Shown: positions 31,262 through 41,952 of the stretch, in pieces
Layout: each line of letters starts with the position of its first letter
How positions within the stretch are numbered: the first letter of the stretch is position 1
Source of the DNA: Azotobacter vinelandii CA
Lineage (GTDB): Bacteria > Pseudomonadota > Gammaproteobacteria > Pseudomonadales > Pseudomonadaceae
DNA length: 64,000 bases
Assembly: GCF_000380335.1 (NCBI RefSeq)
Contig: NC_021149.1
Span: 1,612,001 to 1,676,000, forward strand
Direction: 5' to 3'
Program-made: the position numbers and the translations under genes
The notes under the pieces: model-generated
What the model saw: only the letters and a program-made list of their open reading frames with translations
Databases searched by the model: none
Told to the model about the DNA's origin: nothing

Positions 31262-32233
31262 ATGTTTTTAGTATGCGGCGAGATGTTATTCGATTTTTTT
31301 GTCGAGCCAATACATAGTAGTCTACCAAGGCAAGCTGCCTTCAAGGCAATAGCAGGTGGTTCCCCCTTCAACGTAGCGGTTGGATTGAGCCGGCTGGGTG
31401 TAGAGGCTGCATTGCTGACAGGGATTTCCACAGATTTTCTGGGCAAGCAGTTACGCCAGGTTCTGGAGGAAGAAGGAGTATCAACCCGTTACCTGGCCCC
31501 TGTAGATGCATCAACGACGTTAAGCCTAATTAGTCTTGATGAGCAAGGTATTCCTCATTACAGTTTTTATGGGCAGTCTGGAGCAGATCGACAACTGTTT
31601 CCTTCCCACATACCTGCCTTGGACGAGGGGATTCGAGGTGTCCATATAGGCTCCTATTCCCTCGTGGTCTCTCCGATTGCCGATACATTCTACAAGCTGG
31701 TAGCAAGCGTGCCGCAGGATCTGTTGATTACGCTTGATCCCAATGTTCGCCTAAATGTCGAGCCTGACTTGGCGAAGTGGAAAAAACAGATCGAGGCTTT
31801 CGCTAGACATGCACATATCATCAAAACCAGCGAAGAGGATCTTGCCCTTCTTTATCCGCATGAAGACGTGGCGACGGTGGCCTGTAGTTGGCTTCGCGAT
31901 CAATGTCAACTGGTGCTCTTGACTCAGGGAGAACAAGGCGTCAGCGTCTTTACACGTACCCTTGGTAACTGGTCGCATCCTGGCCGCTCGATAATACCTG
32001 TCGATACGGTTGGTGCAGGCGACACTTTCCAGGCCGCCCTGATCACTTTTCTTGTAGAGCAAGGACTCGACTCTCCAGTTGCATTGGAGCTACTTGGGCG
32101 CTCGCATATTGATGCCATGCTGGCCTTTGCCACAGAGGCAGCAGCACTAACCTGTTTGCGTCGTGGCCCAGACCTACCCAGGCGCCACGAATTGAGTCAG
32201 CCAAACACGGAGTTGCAACCAGTAACCTCATAA
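31262..32233 (+). CDS. Fructokinase (PfkB/ribokinase family)
   Basis: A 323-residue sugar kinase. The N-terminal PfkB signature AGGSPFNVAVGLSRLG and the C-terminal signature with the catalytic Asp, VDTVGAGDTFQAAL, are both present. It phosphorylates fructose released by the dehydrogenase, giving fructose-6-phosphate for Pgi encoded 1.9 kb downstream. AAAGGAGG precedes the ATG by 7 bases. It corresponds to MtlZ of the pseudomonad mannitol cluster. Low GC like the three genes before it. Confidence 0.87.
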   Translation: MFLVCGEMLFDFFVEPIHSSLPRQAAFKAIAGGSPFNVAVGLSRLGVEAALLTGISTDFLGKQLRQVLEEEGVSTRYLAPVDASTTLSLISLDEQGIPHYSFYGQSGADRQLFPSHIPALDEGIRGVHIGSYSLVVSPIADTFYKLVASVPQDLLITLDPNVRLNVEPDLAKWKKQIEAFARHAHIIKTSEEDLALLYPHEDVATVACSWLRDQCQLVLLTQGEQGVSVFTRTLGNWSHPGRSIIPVDTVGAGDTFQAALITFLVEQGLDSPVALELLGRSHIDAMLAFATEAAALTCLRRGPDLPRRHELSQPNTELQPVTS

Positions 32234-32419
32234 AGCCTGAACCTTAGGCCTTGCTAAGCAGCAATTGAGCCCATTGAGTTATAGATAAATATTTACAGAG
32301 TACTTATATAGTTCGCTTTGTACTATATCGACTCGACATACCTTTTCCATCGTTATCGAGCTGAAGCGTAACGATTCATAAGATTTTTCATAACTTGGCT
32401 TTTTTGAAAGAAAAACATC

Positions 32420-33869
<1,450 letters not shown>

Positions 33870-33883
<14 letters not shown>

Positions 33884-33986
33884 ACTCGATCTGCCCCACA
33901 GGGGGGATGCCGGTTCGCGCCCTCCTCGGCGACGAGCTGGAAATCCACTGGAGTCCTTGAAGGAGTTCGCGAGCAAGAACGACTGA
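33870..33986 (+). pseudogene. Residual start of 6-phosphogluconolactonase gene (pgl scar)
   Basis: The ATG at 33870 sits 14 bases inside the end of zwf, the overlap seen for zwf-pgl in pseudomonads. The first residues MEISELDLP resemble the usual Pgl N-terminus (M-ISELKLP). The homology then ends and a frame of only 38 codons runs to TGA at 33986. The rest of pgl (about 650 bases) is missing before pgi. Confidence 0.5.
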
Positions 33987-34081
33987 CACGAAGGAACGCC
34001 CCGCTCCAGACGCGGACAGCCAATCGGGATGGTTCTATTAGCTGCATTACAAGGCCAAGACTGACCAAGGAAGCCGTACCC

Positions 34082-35746
34082 ATGAGCTATTACCAGCACG
34101 TGTTAGACGTCACCCGCCTGTCCTCTTGGAAGGTTCTGCAGGGACATCGCGATGTTATGCAGAACTTCAATATGCGCAGAACCTTCCAGGCCGACCCCGG
34201 ACGCTTCCACGAGTTTTCCATGTCCTGCTGCGGGCTCTTCCTCGACTACTCGAAGAACCTCGTTACCCGGACAACCCGCGACCTGCTGGTCAACCTGGCC
34301 CGCGAGGCCGGCGTCGAGCAGGCCGCCCGGGCGATGTTCGACGGCGAGCCGGTCAACGCCTCGGAACGGCGTCCGGCGCTGCACACCGCCCTGCGCCGGC
34401 CGGTGGGCGACAGCCTGCTCATCGACGGCCACAACATCATGCGCGACGTGCACGCCGCCCTGGCGCAGATGACCGACATCGTCGGGCGCATCCACAACAA
34501 GCTGTGGCGCGGCTACAGCGACAAGGCCATCACCGACGTGGTGAACATCGGCATCGGCGGTTCCTACCTGGGCCCGGAACTGGTGTCCGAGGCGTTGCTG
34601 CCCTACACCCAGCACGGCGTGCGCTGTCACTACCTGGCGAACATCGACGGCAGCGAGTTCCACGAGCTGACCGCGCGGCTGAACGCCGAGACCACCCTGT
34701 TCATCATCTCCAGCAAGACCTTCGGCACCCTGGAAACCCTGAAGAACGCCCAGGCCGCGCGCACCTGGTACCTGGCCAGCGGCGGCAGCGAGGAGCGCCT
34801 GTACCGGCACTTCATCGCGGTGACCAGCAACATCCCGGCGGCGATCGAGTTCGGCATCCGCGAGAAGAACATCTTCCCGATGTGGGACTGGGTCGGCGGA
34901 CGCTATTCGCTGTGGTCGGCGATCGGCCTGCCGACCGCCCTGGCCATCGGCATGGCCAACTTCAAGGACCTGCTCTCCGGCGCCTACGCCATGGACTGCC
35001 ATTTCCGCCGTGAGCCGTTCGAGAACAACATGCCGGTGCTGCTGGCCATGCTCGGCGTCTGGTACGGCAACTTCTGGGGCGCGCAGAGCCATGCCATCCT
35101 GCCCTACGACCACTATCTGCGTAACTTCGTCAAGCACCTGCAGCAGATGGACATGGAGTCCAACGGCAAGAGCGTGCGCCAGGACGGCAGCCCGGTCTCC
35201 TGCGAGACCGGCCCGGTGATCTGGGGCGGCGTCGGCTGCAACGGCCAGCACGCCTACCACCAGTTGCTGCACCAGGGCACCCTGCTGATCCCGGCGGACT
35301 TCATCGTGCCGGTGGTCAGCCACAACCCGGTGGCCGACCACCACCAGTGGCTGTACGCCAACTGCCTGTCGCAGAGCCAGGCGCTGATGCTCGGCAAGAG
35401 CCGCGAGGAGGCCGAGGCGGAACTGCGCGCCAGGGGCCTGCCGGAGGCGGAGGTGAAGCGCCTGGCGCCGCACAAGGTGATTCCCGGCAACCGGCCGAGC
35501 AACACCCTGGTGATGGAGACCCTCAACCCCAGCCGCCTCGGCGCGCTGATCGCCCTGTACGAGCACAAGGTGTTCGTCCAGGGGGTGATCTGGGGGATCA
35601 ACTCCTTCGACCAGTGGGGCGTGGAGCTGGGCAAGGAGCTGGGCAAGAACGTCTATGGCCGGCTGACCAGCTACGAGGCGCCGCCGGCCGAGGATTCCTC
35701 GACCCAGGGCCTGATCGATTACTTCCGCGGTCGTCATCGCGGCTAG
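34082..35746 (+). CDS. pgi: Glucose-6-phosphate isomerase
   Basis: A 554-residue Pgi. Signatures: [44 protein letters not shown], and the C-terminal catalytic Lys region [20 protein letters not shown]. It converts fructose-6-phosphate from the fructokinase into glucose-6-phosphate for Zwf, which closes the route polyol to Entner-Doudoroff. Preceded by AAGGAA. High GC with strongly biased codons. Confidence 0.96.
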   Translation: MSYYQHVLDVTRLSSWKVLQGHRDVMQNFNMRRTFQADPGRFHEFSMSCCGLFLDYSKNLVTRTTRDLLVNLAREAGVEQAARAMFDGEPVNASERRPALHTALRRPVGDSLLIDGHNIMRDVHAALAQMTDIVGRIHNKLWRGYSDKAITDVVNIGIGGSYLGPELVSEALLPYTQHGVRCHYLANIDGSEFHELTARLNAETTLFIISSKTFGTLETLKNAQAARTWYLASGGSEERLYRHFIAVTSNIPAAIEFGIREKNIFPMWDWVGGRYSLWSAIGLPTALAIGMANFKDLLSGAYAMDCHFRREPFENNMPVLLAMLGVWYGNFWGAQSHAILPYDHYLRNFVKHLQQMDMESNGKSVRQDGSPVSCETGPVIWGGVGCNGQHAYHQLLHQGTLLIPADFIVPVVSHNPVADHHQWLYANCLSQSQALMLGKSREEAEAELRARGLPEAEVKRLAPHKVIPGNRPSNTLVMETLNPSRLGALIALYEHKVFVQGVIWGINSFDQWGVELGKELGKNVYGRLTSYEAPPAEDSSTQGLIDYFRGRHRG

Positions 35747-35990
35747 GGCATCTCCCAATGCCCAGTGCATTGTTCATCCGGAGTCTAAGTACTCGAAGAA
35801 AAATAATCCGGCACTTTTCCTAACATACTCATCCAGGCTCTAAAGCCACGGAGGCTTATACGATAAGAAGCAACGTAAAGTCCGAAAACTTTCGATCAGG
35901 ATACTGGTATCCACATACCCTAAGTACACCTGAGCTCGGTGCTATACGTCGAGTTTGTCCTCCTTCGTTTATCGCATCCGTGCCTACGAA

Positions 35991-37197
35991 GGGCACCTCT
36001 AAAAACCAGCCCGGCCGCTGGGTAAGATCATCCGCCTGTTGATCACCCGGAGCCTACTGATGTTCAGTCTTTTTGCCGACCAGGAGCGTGAAGCCAAGCT
36101 GGACAGCTTGGGCGACCCACTGGCCCTACTGAACAAGCATGTGGACTTTGCATCCTTGGCCGCCGAGATCGACCACTGGGCTCCCAGGCCCAGTAGGGCC
36201 AAGGGCGGCCGGCCGCCTTATCCAACGGAGCAGATGACGCGACTGCTGGTACTCCAGCAACTGTTCAACCTGTCCGACGAGCAGATGGAGTTTCAACTGC
36301 TCGACCGTATGAGTTTCCAGCGTTTTGCCGGGTTGAAAAACTCCGGCCGAGTGCCGGACCGCAACACGATTTGGGTCTTTCGCGAGCGCCTGGTACAGGC
36401 CAACGTCGAGCATCGGATCTTTGCCGAGGTGCAGCGTCAGTTGCAGGCACACGGCTTCCGGGCTCGCGAAGGGCAGATCATCGATGCCAGCATCGTTCGC
36501 GCGCCCATCCAGCACAACACGGCCGATGAGCAGGCCGTGGTGAAGGAGCAGGCTGTGCCGGTCGAATGGTCGCCCGCCAAGCGCCGGCAAAAGGATGTCG
36601 AGGCGCGCTGGACGAAGAAGCACGGCAAGTCGTACTTCGGCTACAAGCTGTCGGTCAGCGTGGATCGCCGGCACAAGCTGATCCGCTGCGTGAAGGTGAG
36701 CGATGCCAGCGAGGCCGACACCCTGCATCTGGTGGATGTGCTCGACCGGGGCAACAGCAGCCGGGACTTCTGGGCGGATCGCGGGTATCACGACAGACCC
36801 CGGGAGCGCTGGCTCCAACTGATCGGCTGGAGGCCATCTATCCAGCGCAAGGGCCAGGCCGGCAAGCCGATCGGTGAACGGGACAAGGCACGAAACAAAC
36901 GCATAGCCAGTCCCCGAGCCCGGGTCGAACATGTCTTTGCCAGCCTGGCCCAGATGGGCGGCAAGATGGTCCGAAGCATTGGCTTGGTCCGGGCGGAGTT
37001 CGGTTTGGTGGTCAAATCGGCGGTCTACAACCTCAAGCGGATGTCGAGACTACTGGAAATGGCCTGAGTCAGGTCGCTGGTTGCATACCGCGACCGGCAG
37101 CAGGAACTTCTGCGAGACATCAACCCGGTCAACGGATGCCAAGCGCTGGGTTCGTCACTGCTCGACCCAGCTCAGGTGGGTGTTTTTAGAGGTGCCC
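35991..37197 (+). mobile_element. Complete IS5-family insertion sequence
   Basis: 1,207 bp with perfect 16-bp inverted repeats (GGGCACCTCTAAAAAC and its complement) and a 4-bp target duplication CGAA on both sides. One transposase gene. It sits between pgi and the porin gene, only about 50 bases before the porin start, so it could separate the porin from its promoter or supply a new one. Confidence 0.94.
36060..37067 (+). CDS. IS5-family transposase
   Basis: A 335-residue DDE transposase. The N-terminal DUF772-type region is LFADQEREAKLDSLGDPLAL...YPTEQMTRLLVLQQLFNLSD. Catalytic positions are visible in IIDASIVRAPI (Asp), FWADRGYHDRPR (Asp) and RARVEHVFASLAQMGG (Glu). ATG 36060 was preferred over an in-frame upstream start because the homologous fragment at 27470 begins at the same residue. 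It is intact. Confidence 0.92.
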   Translation: MFSLFADQEREAKLDSLGDPLALLNKHVDFASLAAEIDHWAPRPSRAKGGRPPYPTEQMTRLLVLQQLFNLSDEQMEFQLLDRMSFQRFAGLKNSGRVPDRNTIWVFRERLVQANVEHRIFAEVQRQLQAHGFRAREGQIIDASIVRAPIQHNTADEQAVVKEQAVPVEWSPAKRRQKDVEARWTKKHGKSYFGYKLSVSVDRRHKLIRCVKVSDASEADTLHLVDVLDRGNSSRDFWADRGYHDRPRERWLQLIGWRPSIQRKGQAGKPIGERDKARNKRIASPRARVEHVFASLAQMGGKMVRSIGLVRAEFGLVVKSAVYNLKRMSRLLEMA

Positions 37198-37248
37198 CGA
37201 AGGGGGAGCTTTTGCTTTTTTCACGAAACTTCACCGGTAATAAAAACA

Positions 37249-38523
37249 ATGAAGAACCACAAACATTTTTTTCTGCTCCAATATTCTCCTGCGTCTAAAA
37301 AGGCCATTCGAGAAAAAGCTCTACTTTTGCTCTGTTCCTGTCTGGCCCTTCCAATGCAGGTCCAGGCCCTGGATTTCAGCGGTTATTCCCGCATCGGCCT
37401 CGCCGGCTCGGACGAAGGCGGCACCCAGTCCTGCTTCCGGTTGCCCGGCGCACCGTCCAAATACCGTCTCGGCAACGAGTGCGAGGAATATGCCGAACTG
37501 ATCTTCGACCAGGGCCTGCTCGATCTGGGGGATGGCTCGTCGCTCGGCCTGCATACCATGGCGCAGCTTTACAACCAGTACGGCCACGAACTGAAGTTCA
37601 GCGACGAGCACGGCTTCAGCCGCCTGAGCGAGTGGTATCTCGAATGGAAGAACATGCCCGTGCTCAACGGTGGCAACTTCTGGATCGGACGGCGCTGGTA
37701 CAACCGTAACGATATCCACATCTCCGACTACTTCTACTGGAACCAGAGCGGTACCGGCTTCGGTTTCGATCAGGTGGCCATCGGCGACCTCAAGTACAGC
37801 TACGTGTTCTCGCGCAAGGACAACCAGGACCAGGAGCCCTACATCAATCGTCACGACTTCAGCGTCAGCGGCTTCAAGACCAACCCGGGCGGCGAACTGA
37901 CCGTCGGCCTCAACTACCTCCAGAAACCGGACAGCCGCGACGCCCACGGTGGCTGGTCGGCGATCCTGCAGCACAAGCAGAAAGGCTTTCTCGGCGGCCG
38001 GGCCAACACCCTTGCGCTGCAATACGGCCGCGGTCCGGGCACCGGCCTGGGCTATACCGGCGATCCGGGCCTGGACAGCAGCGACAAGAGCTGGCGCCTG
38101 GTCGAGTATTTCGACTGGCAGACCACCGAGCGCTTCGGCGGCCAGTTCGGCATCGTCTACCAGAAGGACATCCGCCCGGACGGCGACGACCAGCGCTGGC
38201 TGTCCATCGGCGTACGGCCGGTCTACGCCTTCAGTGAGCAGTTCAAGCTGATCGCCGAACTGGGCCGCGACCAGATCAAGGCCCCCGGCGGTACCCGCAA
38301 GCTGACCAAGTTCACCATCGCCCCCACCTGGTCGCCGTCGGGGCCGGGCTTCTGGACGCGTCCGGAGATCCGCTTCTACTACACCTACGCGGCCTGGAAC
38401 GAGGCGGCCCAGCGCGCGGCGACCGCCATGGCTCCCGACTCCGCGCTGTCCGCCAGCGGTCCCTTCGGCTCCGATCGCAACGGCGCCAACTTCGGCGTGC
38501 AGATCGAACACTGGTGGAAATAG
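37249..38523 (+). CDS. LamB-type carbohydrate porin (maltoporin family)
   Basis: A 424-residue outer-membrane protein. A long basic N-terminus, then signal peptide KALLLLCSCLALPMQVQA with cleavage before LDFSGYSR. The mature part has the maltoporin marks QSCFRLPGAPSKYRLGNECEEYAEL (a conserved Cys pair), FWIGRRWYNRNDIHISDYFYWN and the C-terminal FGVQIEHWWK with a terminal aromatic-basic ending. It would let sugars or polyols cross the outer membrane, which suits the neighbouring polyol genes. The ATG lies 52 bases after an IS5 copy. Confidence 0.88.
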   Translation: MKNHKHFFLLQYSPASKKAIREKALLLLCSCLALPMQVQALDFSGYSRIGLAGSDEGGTQSCFRLPGAPSKYRLGNECEEYAELIFDQGLLDLGDGSSLGLHTMAQLYNQYGHELKFSDEHGFSRLSEWYLEWKNMPVLNGGNFWIGRRWYNRNDIHISDYFYWNQSGTGFGFDQVAIGDLKYSYVFSRKDNQDQEPYINRHDFSVSGFKTNPGGELTVGLNYLQKPDSRDAHGGWSAILQHKQKGFLGGRANTLALQYGRGPGTGLGYTGDPGLDSSDKSWRLVEYFDWQTTERFGGQFGIVYQKDIRPDGDDQRWLSIGVRPVYAFSEQFKLIAELGRDQIKAPGGTRKLTKFTIAPTWSPSGPGFWTRPEIRFYYTYAAWNEAAQRAATAMAPDSALSASGPFGSDRNGANFGVQIEHWWK

Positions 38524-38531
38524 TCAGAGCT

Positions 38532-40023
38532 ATTAATCTTACTGTGTCATTAAATTGAGCTACTGTGAGTAGATCTTCTGCACTTTGAGGAAGATCGACG
38601 ATGGACTCCATGATCAGATTCGACGAGTACCTGGCGCATCTGGCGGCAGGTCTTGGGCATGCCGACCGGGAAGCCGGGCTGCGCGGCTATTGCTCCGGCC
38701 TGATGCTGCCCCTGGCGCGCAAGAGCGTGGAACCTATGGCGGCACACCTCGACCCCTTGCATGCCAGTGCCCGGCACCAGGCGTTGCATCATTTCGTGGC
38801 CAAGGCCGACTGGTCGGATACCGAACTGCTGCGCCGTGTGGCCCGCTGGGTCCTGCCGACCATGGATCTGTCCGCGGGCGGCTACTGGCTTGTGGACGAC
38901 ACCGGTTTCCCGAAGAAGGGGCGGCACTCGGTGGGCGTGGCGCGCCAGTACTGCGGGGTGCTGGGCAAACAGGACAACTGCCAGGTGGCGGTCAGTATTT
39001 CGCTGGCGTGCGAACAGGCCAGCCTGCCGGTAGCCTGGCGCTTGTACCTGCCCCGGGACTGGGCCGAAGATGCTGGGCGGCGCCGCAAAGCCGGCGTGCC
39101 CGAGGACGTCCGCTTTGCCACTAAGCCCCAGATAGCGCTTTCGCAGTTGCAGGCGCTGCTCGAAGCCGGGGAGTCGCGCCATTGTGTGGTGGCCGATGCT
39201 GGTTACGGCGTGGACAGCGCCTTTCGCCAAGGCCTGACGGCCATGGGGCTGTCCTATGTGGTTGGGATCACCTCGGCCGTGCGGGTATGGCCACCCGGCC
39301 AGCAGCCGCTACCGCCCAAGCCCTGGACGGGCAAGGGGCGCCCGCCGGTAGCCACGCGGCGCTCGCCAGAGCATCGACCGCTGTCGGTAAAGAAGCTGGC
39401 CTTGGCGCTGCCGCCGGAGGTCTTTACGGAACTCACCTGGCGCCAGGGAACCAACGAACCGCTGAGCGGGCGTTTCGCTGCAGTACGGGTACGCCTGGCC
39501 GGCAGCGTTTCGGCAAAACAGCGGCTGCACCCGCAGCAGTGGCTACTGATCGAATGGCCCTCCGCGCAGGACGAGCCGACCCGCTACTGGCTGTCCACGC
39601 TCGTGGAGGACACGCCGCTGCCGGAACTGGTACGCATCGCCCATCTGCGCTGGCGTATCGAGCGCGACTACCAGGATCTCAAGCAGGACTTGGGGCTGGG
39701 GCATTACGAGGGGCGTGGTTGGCGGGGGTTCCACCACCATGCCAGCCTGAGCATCGCCGCCTATGGTTTTCTGCTCGGGCAGCGCCTGCGCCGTGAGGCC
39801 CTGTCCGGACCGGATGGCCAAGGAAAAAAAAACCTCATGGCCTGCACGGTACCTGCGCTTCCCGCGGATTACCGCCCCCGCGGTCGGCCAGCGCGCGCAG
39901 CGGCATGTGGCGAAGTCGATCACGACGCTGCGTCATCAACTGGGTGTCTACCTGATGCTTGAGTATTGCCGGGACCTGTACGGAGGTCTGGGGTACCCAC
40001 GGTTATGACACAGTAAGATTAAT
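38532..40023 (+). mobile_element. IS701-family insertion sequence
   Basis: About 1.49 kb bounded by a perfect 19-bp inverted repeat ATTAATCTTACTGTGTCAT. The ends contain TTAA, compatible with the 4-bp target duplications of IS701. The left end is only 8 bases past the porin stop codon. Confidence 0.85.
38601..40008 (+). pseudogene. IS701 transposase with C-terminal frameshift
   Basis: The main frame gives a DDE transposase: YWLVDDTGFPKKGRHSVGVARQYCGVLGK (Asp), VVADAGYG (Asp) and RWRIERDYQDLKQDLGLGHYEGR (Glu). Near 39895, in a GCGCGC run, the frame changes. The expected tail QRHVAKSITTLRHQL...LEYCRDLYGGLGYPRL is read in another frame up to 40008. An A9 run at 39831 is a second possible slip point. 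All catalytic residues are before the break, so partial activity cannot be excluded. Confidence 0.8.
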
Positions 40024-40137
40024 AAATTTTTCCGCGAAAGCCTGGACTTGCCCCTATCAAACTGGACACTGCAACCTCGTTAATTTGATGTTGCGTTAAG
40101 CCGCCCGAACTCCCAGGGCAGTTCAGAGTTCAGATAG

Positions 40138-40330
40138 CATTGCGAGCGTATTCGCGAACAGATCGAGGCGCAGAGCGCACGGGCGGTCATTCTCCGAAAG
40201 CGCAACTCGCTCGAGGGCAATGGCGATCTGGACCGGGGGCTGTATCGCTACCGGCATCTGGTCGAGAACGCCTTTGCGCGGCTGAAACATTACCGCGCCG
40301 TGTCGTTTCGCTACGACAGGCTGAAGCGAA
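40138..40330 (+). mobile_element. IS5-family transposase C-terminal fragment
   Basis: The plus frame gives IREQIEAQSARAVILRKRNSLEGNGD, then LYRYRHLVENAFARLKHYRAVSFRYDRL, the C-terminal glutamate block (ENAFARLKHYR) of IS427-like transposases. No start or ends. 40024-40137 holds nothing recognisable. Confidence 0.75.
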
Positions 40331-40568
40331 TAGCGTCTGCTGTGCTTCGGTTTTGGATGCCACGAAGCGTATCGAAGGGCGCGAGGCGGCTTCGCAGATC
40401 GCCTTGGCATCCACACGAAGTTGTTCTTGTTCGATTTGACGAACGGCCGGACGAACTGGGGGGAATCAGCTTGGCTTCATGTCCCAACGCCCTGATCTCG
40501 CGGGCCGTGTAATGGGACCCAGCGCAGGCCTCCATGACAACGGTGCAGGACGGCGCGGCCCAAATCAC
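40330..40568 (-). mobile_element. IS110-family transposase fragment
   Basis: On the minus strand CTVVMEACAGSHYTAREIRALGHEAKLIPP matches the RuvC-like N-terminal domain of IS110 transposases. A frameshift follows, and DAKAICEAASRPSIRFVASKTEAQQ continues in another frame. It cuts off the 3' end of the calcium-binding gene to its right. Confidence 0.8.
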
Positions 40569-41121
40569 CGAACAGGGTTTCCTGGCCCTCGTCTGTGCCG
40601 GTCAAACTGTCGTCGAAACGATCGCGCGCTTCCAGGTTCCAGAAGTTGTCGTCCGTCAGGGTCGTACGGTAGTCGCCCTGCAGGGCGACTTGGAAATATT
40701 TCAGATCGACACCTGGAATGTAGTCGTGGTCGTAGCTTCGCAGGTAGGTACGGTCCAGTACTTCGTTGTATACCCGGTCAACCTTGCGCCCATAGCCGAA
40801 GCCGATGCCATCGAGGCCCAGGGTCGTGAGGTCCAACATGTCATGAGCAGGATCAAAACCCACGATCAGATCGTTATGGCCGCCGGTACTGTCGTAGTAA
40901 CTATCGCTCTCGGCGGTATAGCGAAAGGTATCGCTCTGGCTCCCTGCCACCAGCCAGTCGCGCCCATCACCGCCAATCAGCACGCTGACGCCATCGCCTC
41001 CGCCTGCCGTGAGGACGTCGTTACCGGCATTTTCATAGAGAATGTTATTGCCATCGCTGCCGTTGATTGCATCGCTTTTGGCAGTGCCGTACCAGTCGGT
41101 TCGTTGGGTGATTGACGGCAT
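40477..41121 (-). CDS. Calcium-binding protein like the R-module of alginate C5-epimerases, 3' end lost
   Basis: 214 residues, of which about 185 are native. RTX-type nonapeptides (GSDGNNILYENAGNDVL, GGDGRDWLVAGSQSDTF) are followed by the segment typical of AlgE R-modules: YTAESDSYYDSTGGHNDLIVGFDPAHDMLDLTTLGLDGIGFGYG, RTYLRSYDHDY, FQVALQGDYRTTLTDDNF. R-modules bind calcium and alginate and sit beside the catalytic A-module in Azotobacter epimerases. Here no A-module precedes: ATG 41121 has its own ribosome site (GGGAG). The C-terminal tail from about 40568 is IS110 sequence read in the wrong frame. Probably an exported, now broken, alginate-associated protein. Confidence 0.78.
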   Translation of the reverse strand: MPSITQRTDWYGTAKSDAINGSDGNNILYENAGNDVLTAGGGDGVSVLIGGDGRDWLVAGSQSDTFRYTAESDSYYDSTGGHNDLIVGFDPAHDMLDLTTLGLDGIGFGYGRKVDRVYNEVLDRTYLRSYDHDYIPGVDLKYFQVALQGDYRTTLTDDNFWNLEARDRFDDSLTGTDEGQETLFGDLGRAVLHRCHGGLRWVPLHGPRDQGVGT

Positions 41122-41264
41122 CCTATCTCTCCCTCGATCGGTGATTTATTTGAGGGGCAAGGGATATCAGCGCCCGGTGCCTACGTTCACCACAGGCCAA
41201 CACCAGGCCGCAGCCAAACCTGCCCCGCCACGCCAGTCCGGGAGGCGAGGGGCAAGACGTTGCC

Positions 41265-41512
41265 GGCCGAGTGAACTTGCCCAGTTCTGCTGCCAGGCGC
41301 CGGGTGTTCCAGTGGGTGGCGCTTTTGGGGAGCGTTTCCAGTTTCGTGCTGATGACACGCCCGATCTGCTCGTCCAAAAGGGTTCGAGGGCTCCCGGGCG
41401 AGAGGGGCATCGACCAGTCCGGCCGTCCCTTGGTCGGCAAAGCGCCTGCGCCATTTGCCAACCGTCAGCTTGCTCACGCCCAGCTTCGTGGCCAGGGGGC
41501 GTTCGGCTTGGC
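41265..41512 (-). mobile_element. IS630-family transposase N-terminal fragment
   Basis: The minus strand reads ATKLGVSKLTVGKWRRRFADQGTAGLVDAP, the HTH of an IS630 transposase, followed after a frameshift by LDEQIGRVISTKLETLPKSATHWNTRRLAAELG. Only the DNA-binding part survives. It borders the AT-rich segment 41521-41600 upstream of the encapsulin operon. Confidence 0.75.
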
Positions 41513-41693
41513 AATTGATGACATTATAAGTTTGTTTTCTTATAATATTTAATTATATTTAAATATCAAAAAAACATATAGAATTTCTCACAGTCGTTTG
41601 CAGTGGTGAGCTTCACCATCGATGGCTACGTCTTGGCTGACCCGTAGCGTGCCTCCGGGCAGCAACGTCACCCAGGCGACTTTGCAACATCAG

Positions 41694-41935
41694 CCAGGCA
41701 ACGCGGGGCAGCCGTGACGGCGAGCCTCCGGCCCTGCGCATCAATGCGGTACCGGCCGGGCAACGCGGGGTCGTCGTAACGACGAACCTCCGGTCCTGCA
41801 CACCGCGGTACCGGCCAGGCAACGCGAGGCAGCCGCGATGGCGAGCCTCCGGCCCTGTGCGTCATGCAATTCCAGCCGGGCAACGCGGGGCAGTCGCGAC
41901 GACGAGCCTTTCGGTCCTGTGCGTCTATTCCGAAT
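41694..41935. repeat. Four tandem ~60-bp repeats with covarying hairpins, leader of the encapsulin operon
   Basis: Units start at 41694, 41756, 41815 and 41876 (spacing 62, 59, 61) and begin CCnGGCAACGCGnGG. Each has a central stem with a 3-base loop: GCCG-TGA-CGGC, GTCG-TAA-CGAC, GCCG-CGA-TGGC, GTCG-CGA-CGAC. An outer stem GGGC/GCCT, GGGT/ACCT, AGGC/GCCT, GGGC/GCCT flanks it, followed by TCCGG in three units. Changes on one side are matched on the other, so base pairing is conserved. A degenerate earlier unit (GCTACG/CGTAGC, then GCCTCCGG) is at 41625-41659. The array ends about 18 bases before the encapsulin start. Confidence 0.82.
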
Positions 41936-41952
41936 CTTTACTGGAGTGATTC

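Noticed and set aside
32306-32328. HexR operator before zwf
   Set aside because: The inverted repeat does not fit the HexR consensus closely enough to name it; kept only as an unassigned repeat.
41515-41546. Promoter TTGATG ... TATAAT in the AT-rich stretch before the encapsulin operon
   Set aside because: The spacer is 20 bases, too long for a convincing sigma-70 promoter; the stretch may still hold one.
41613-41883. Two small minus-strand frames of 69 and 71 codons with repeated RAGGSPSRLPRVAW
   Set aside because: The apparent peptide repeat is a by-product of the ~60-bp DNA repeats. Unit lengths are not multiples of three, and the base changes preserve stems rather than codons.
41694-41935. 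Possible CRISPR array
   Set aside because: The units have similar sequence throughout, with no unique spacers of constant size, and no cas genes are present.
41694-41935. Known riboswitch (SAM, guanidine mini-ykkC or ZTP type)
   Set aside because: The 3-base loops and flanking sequence do not match the consensus of these classes as I know them; mini-ykkC needs ACGR loops.
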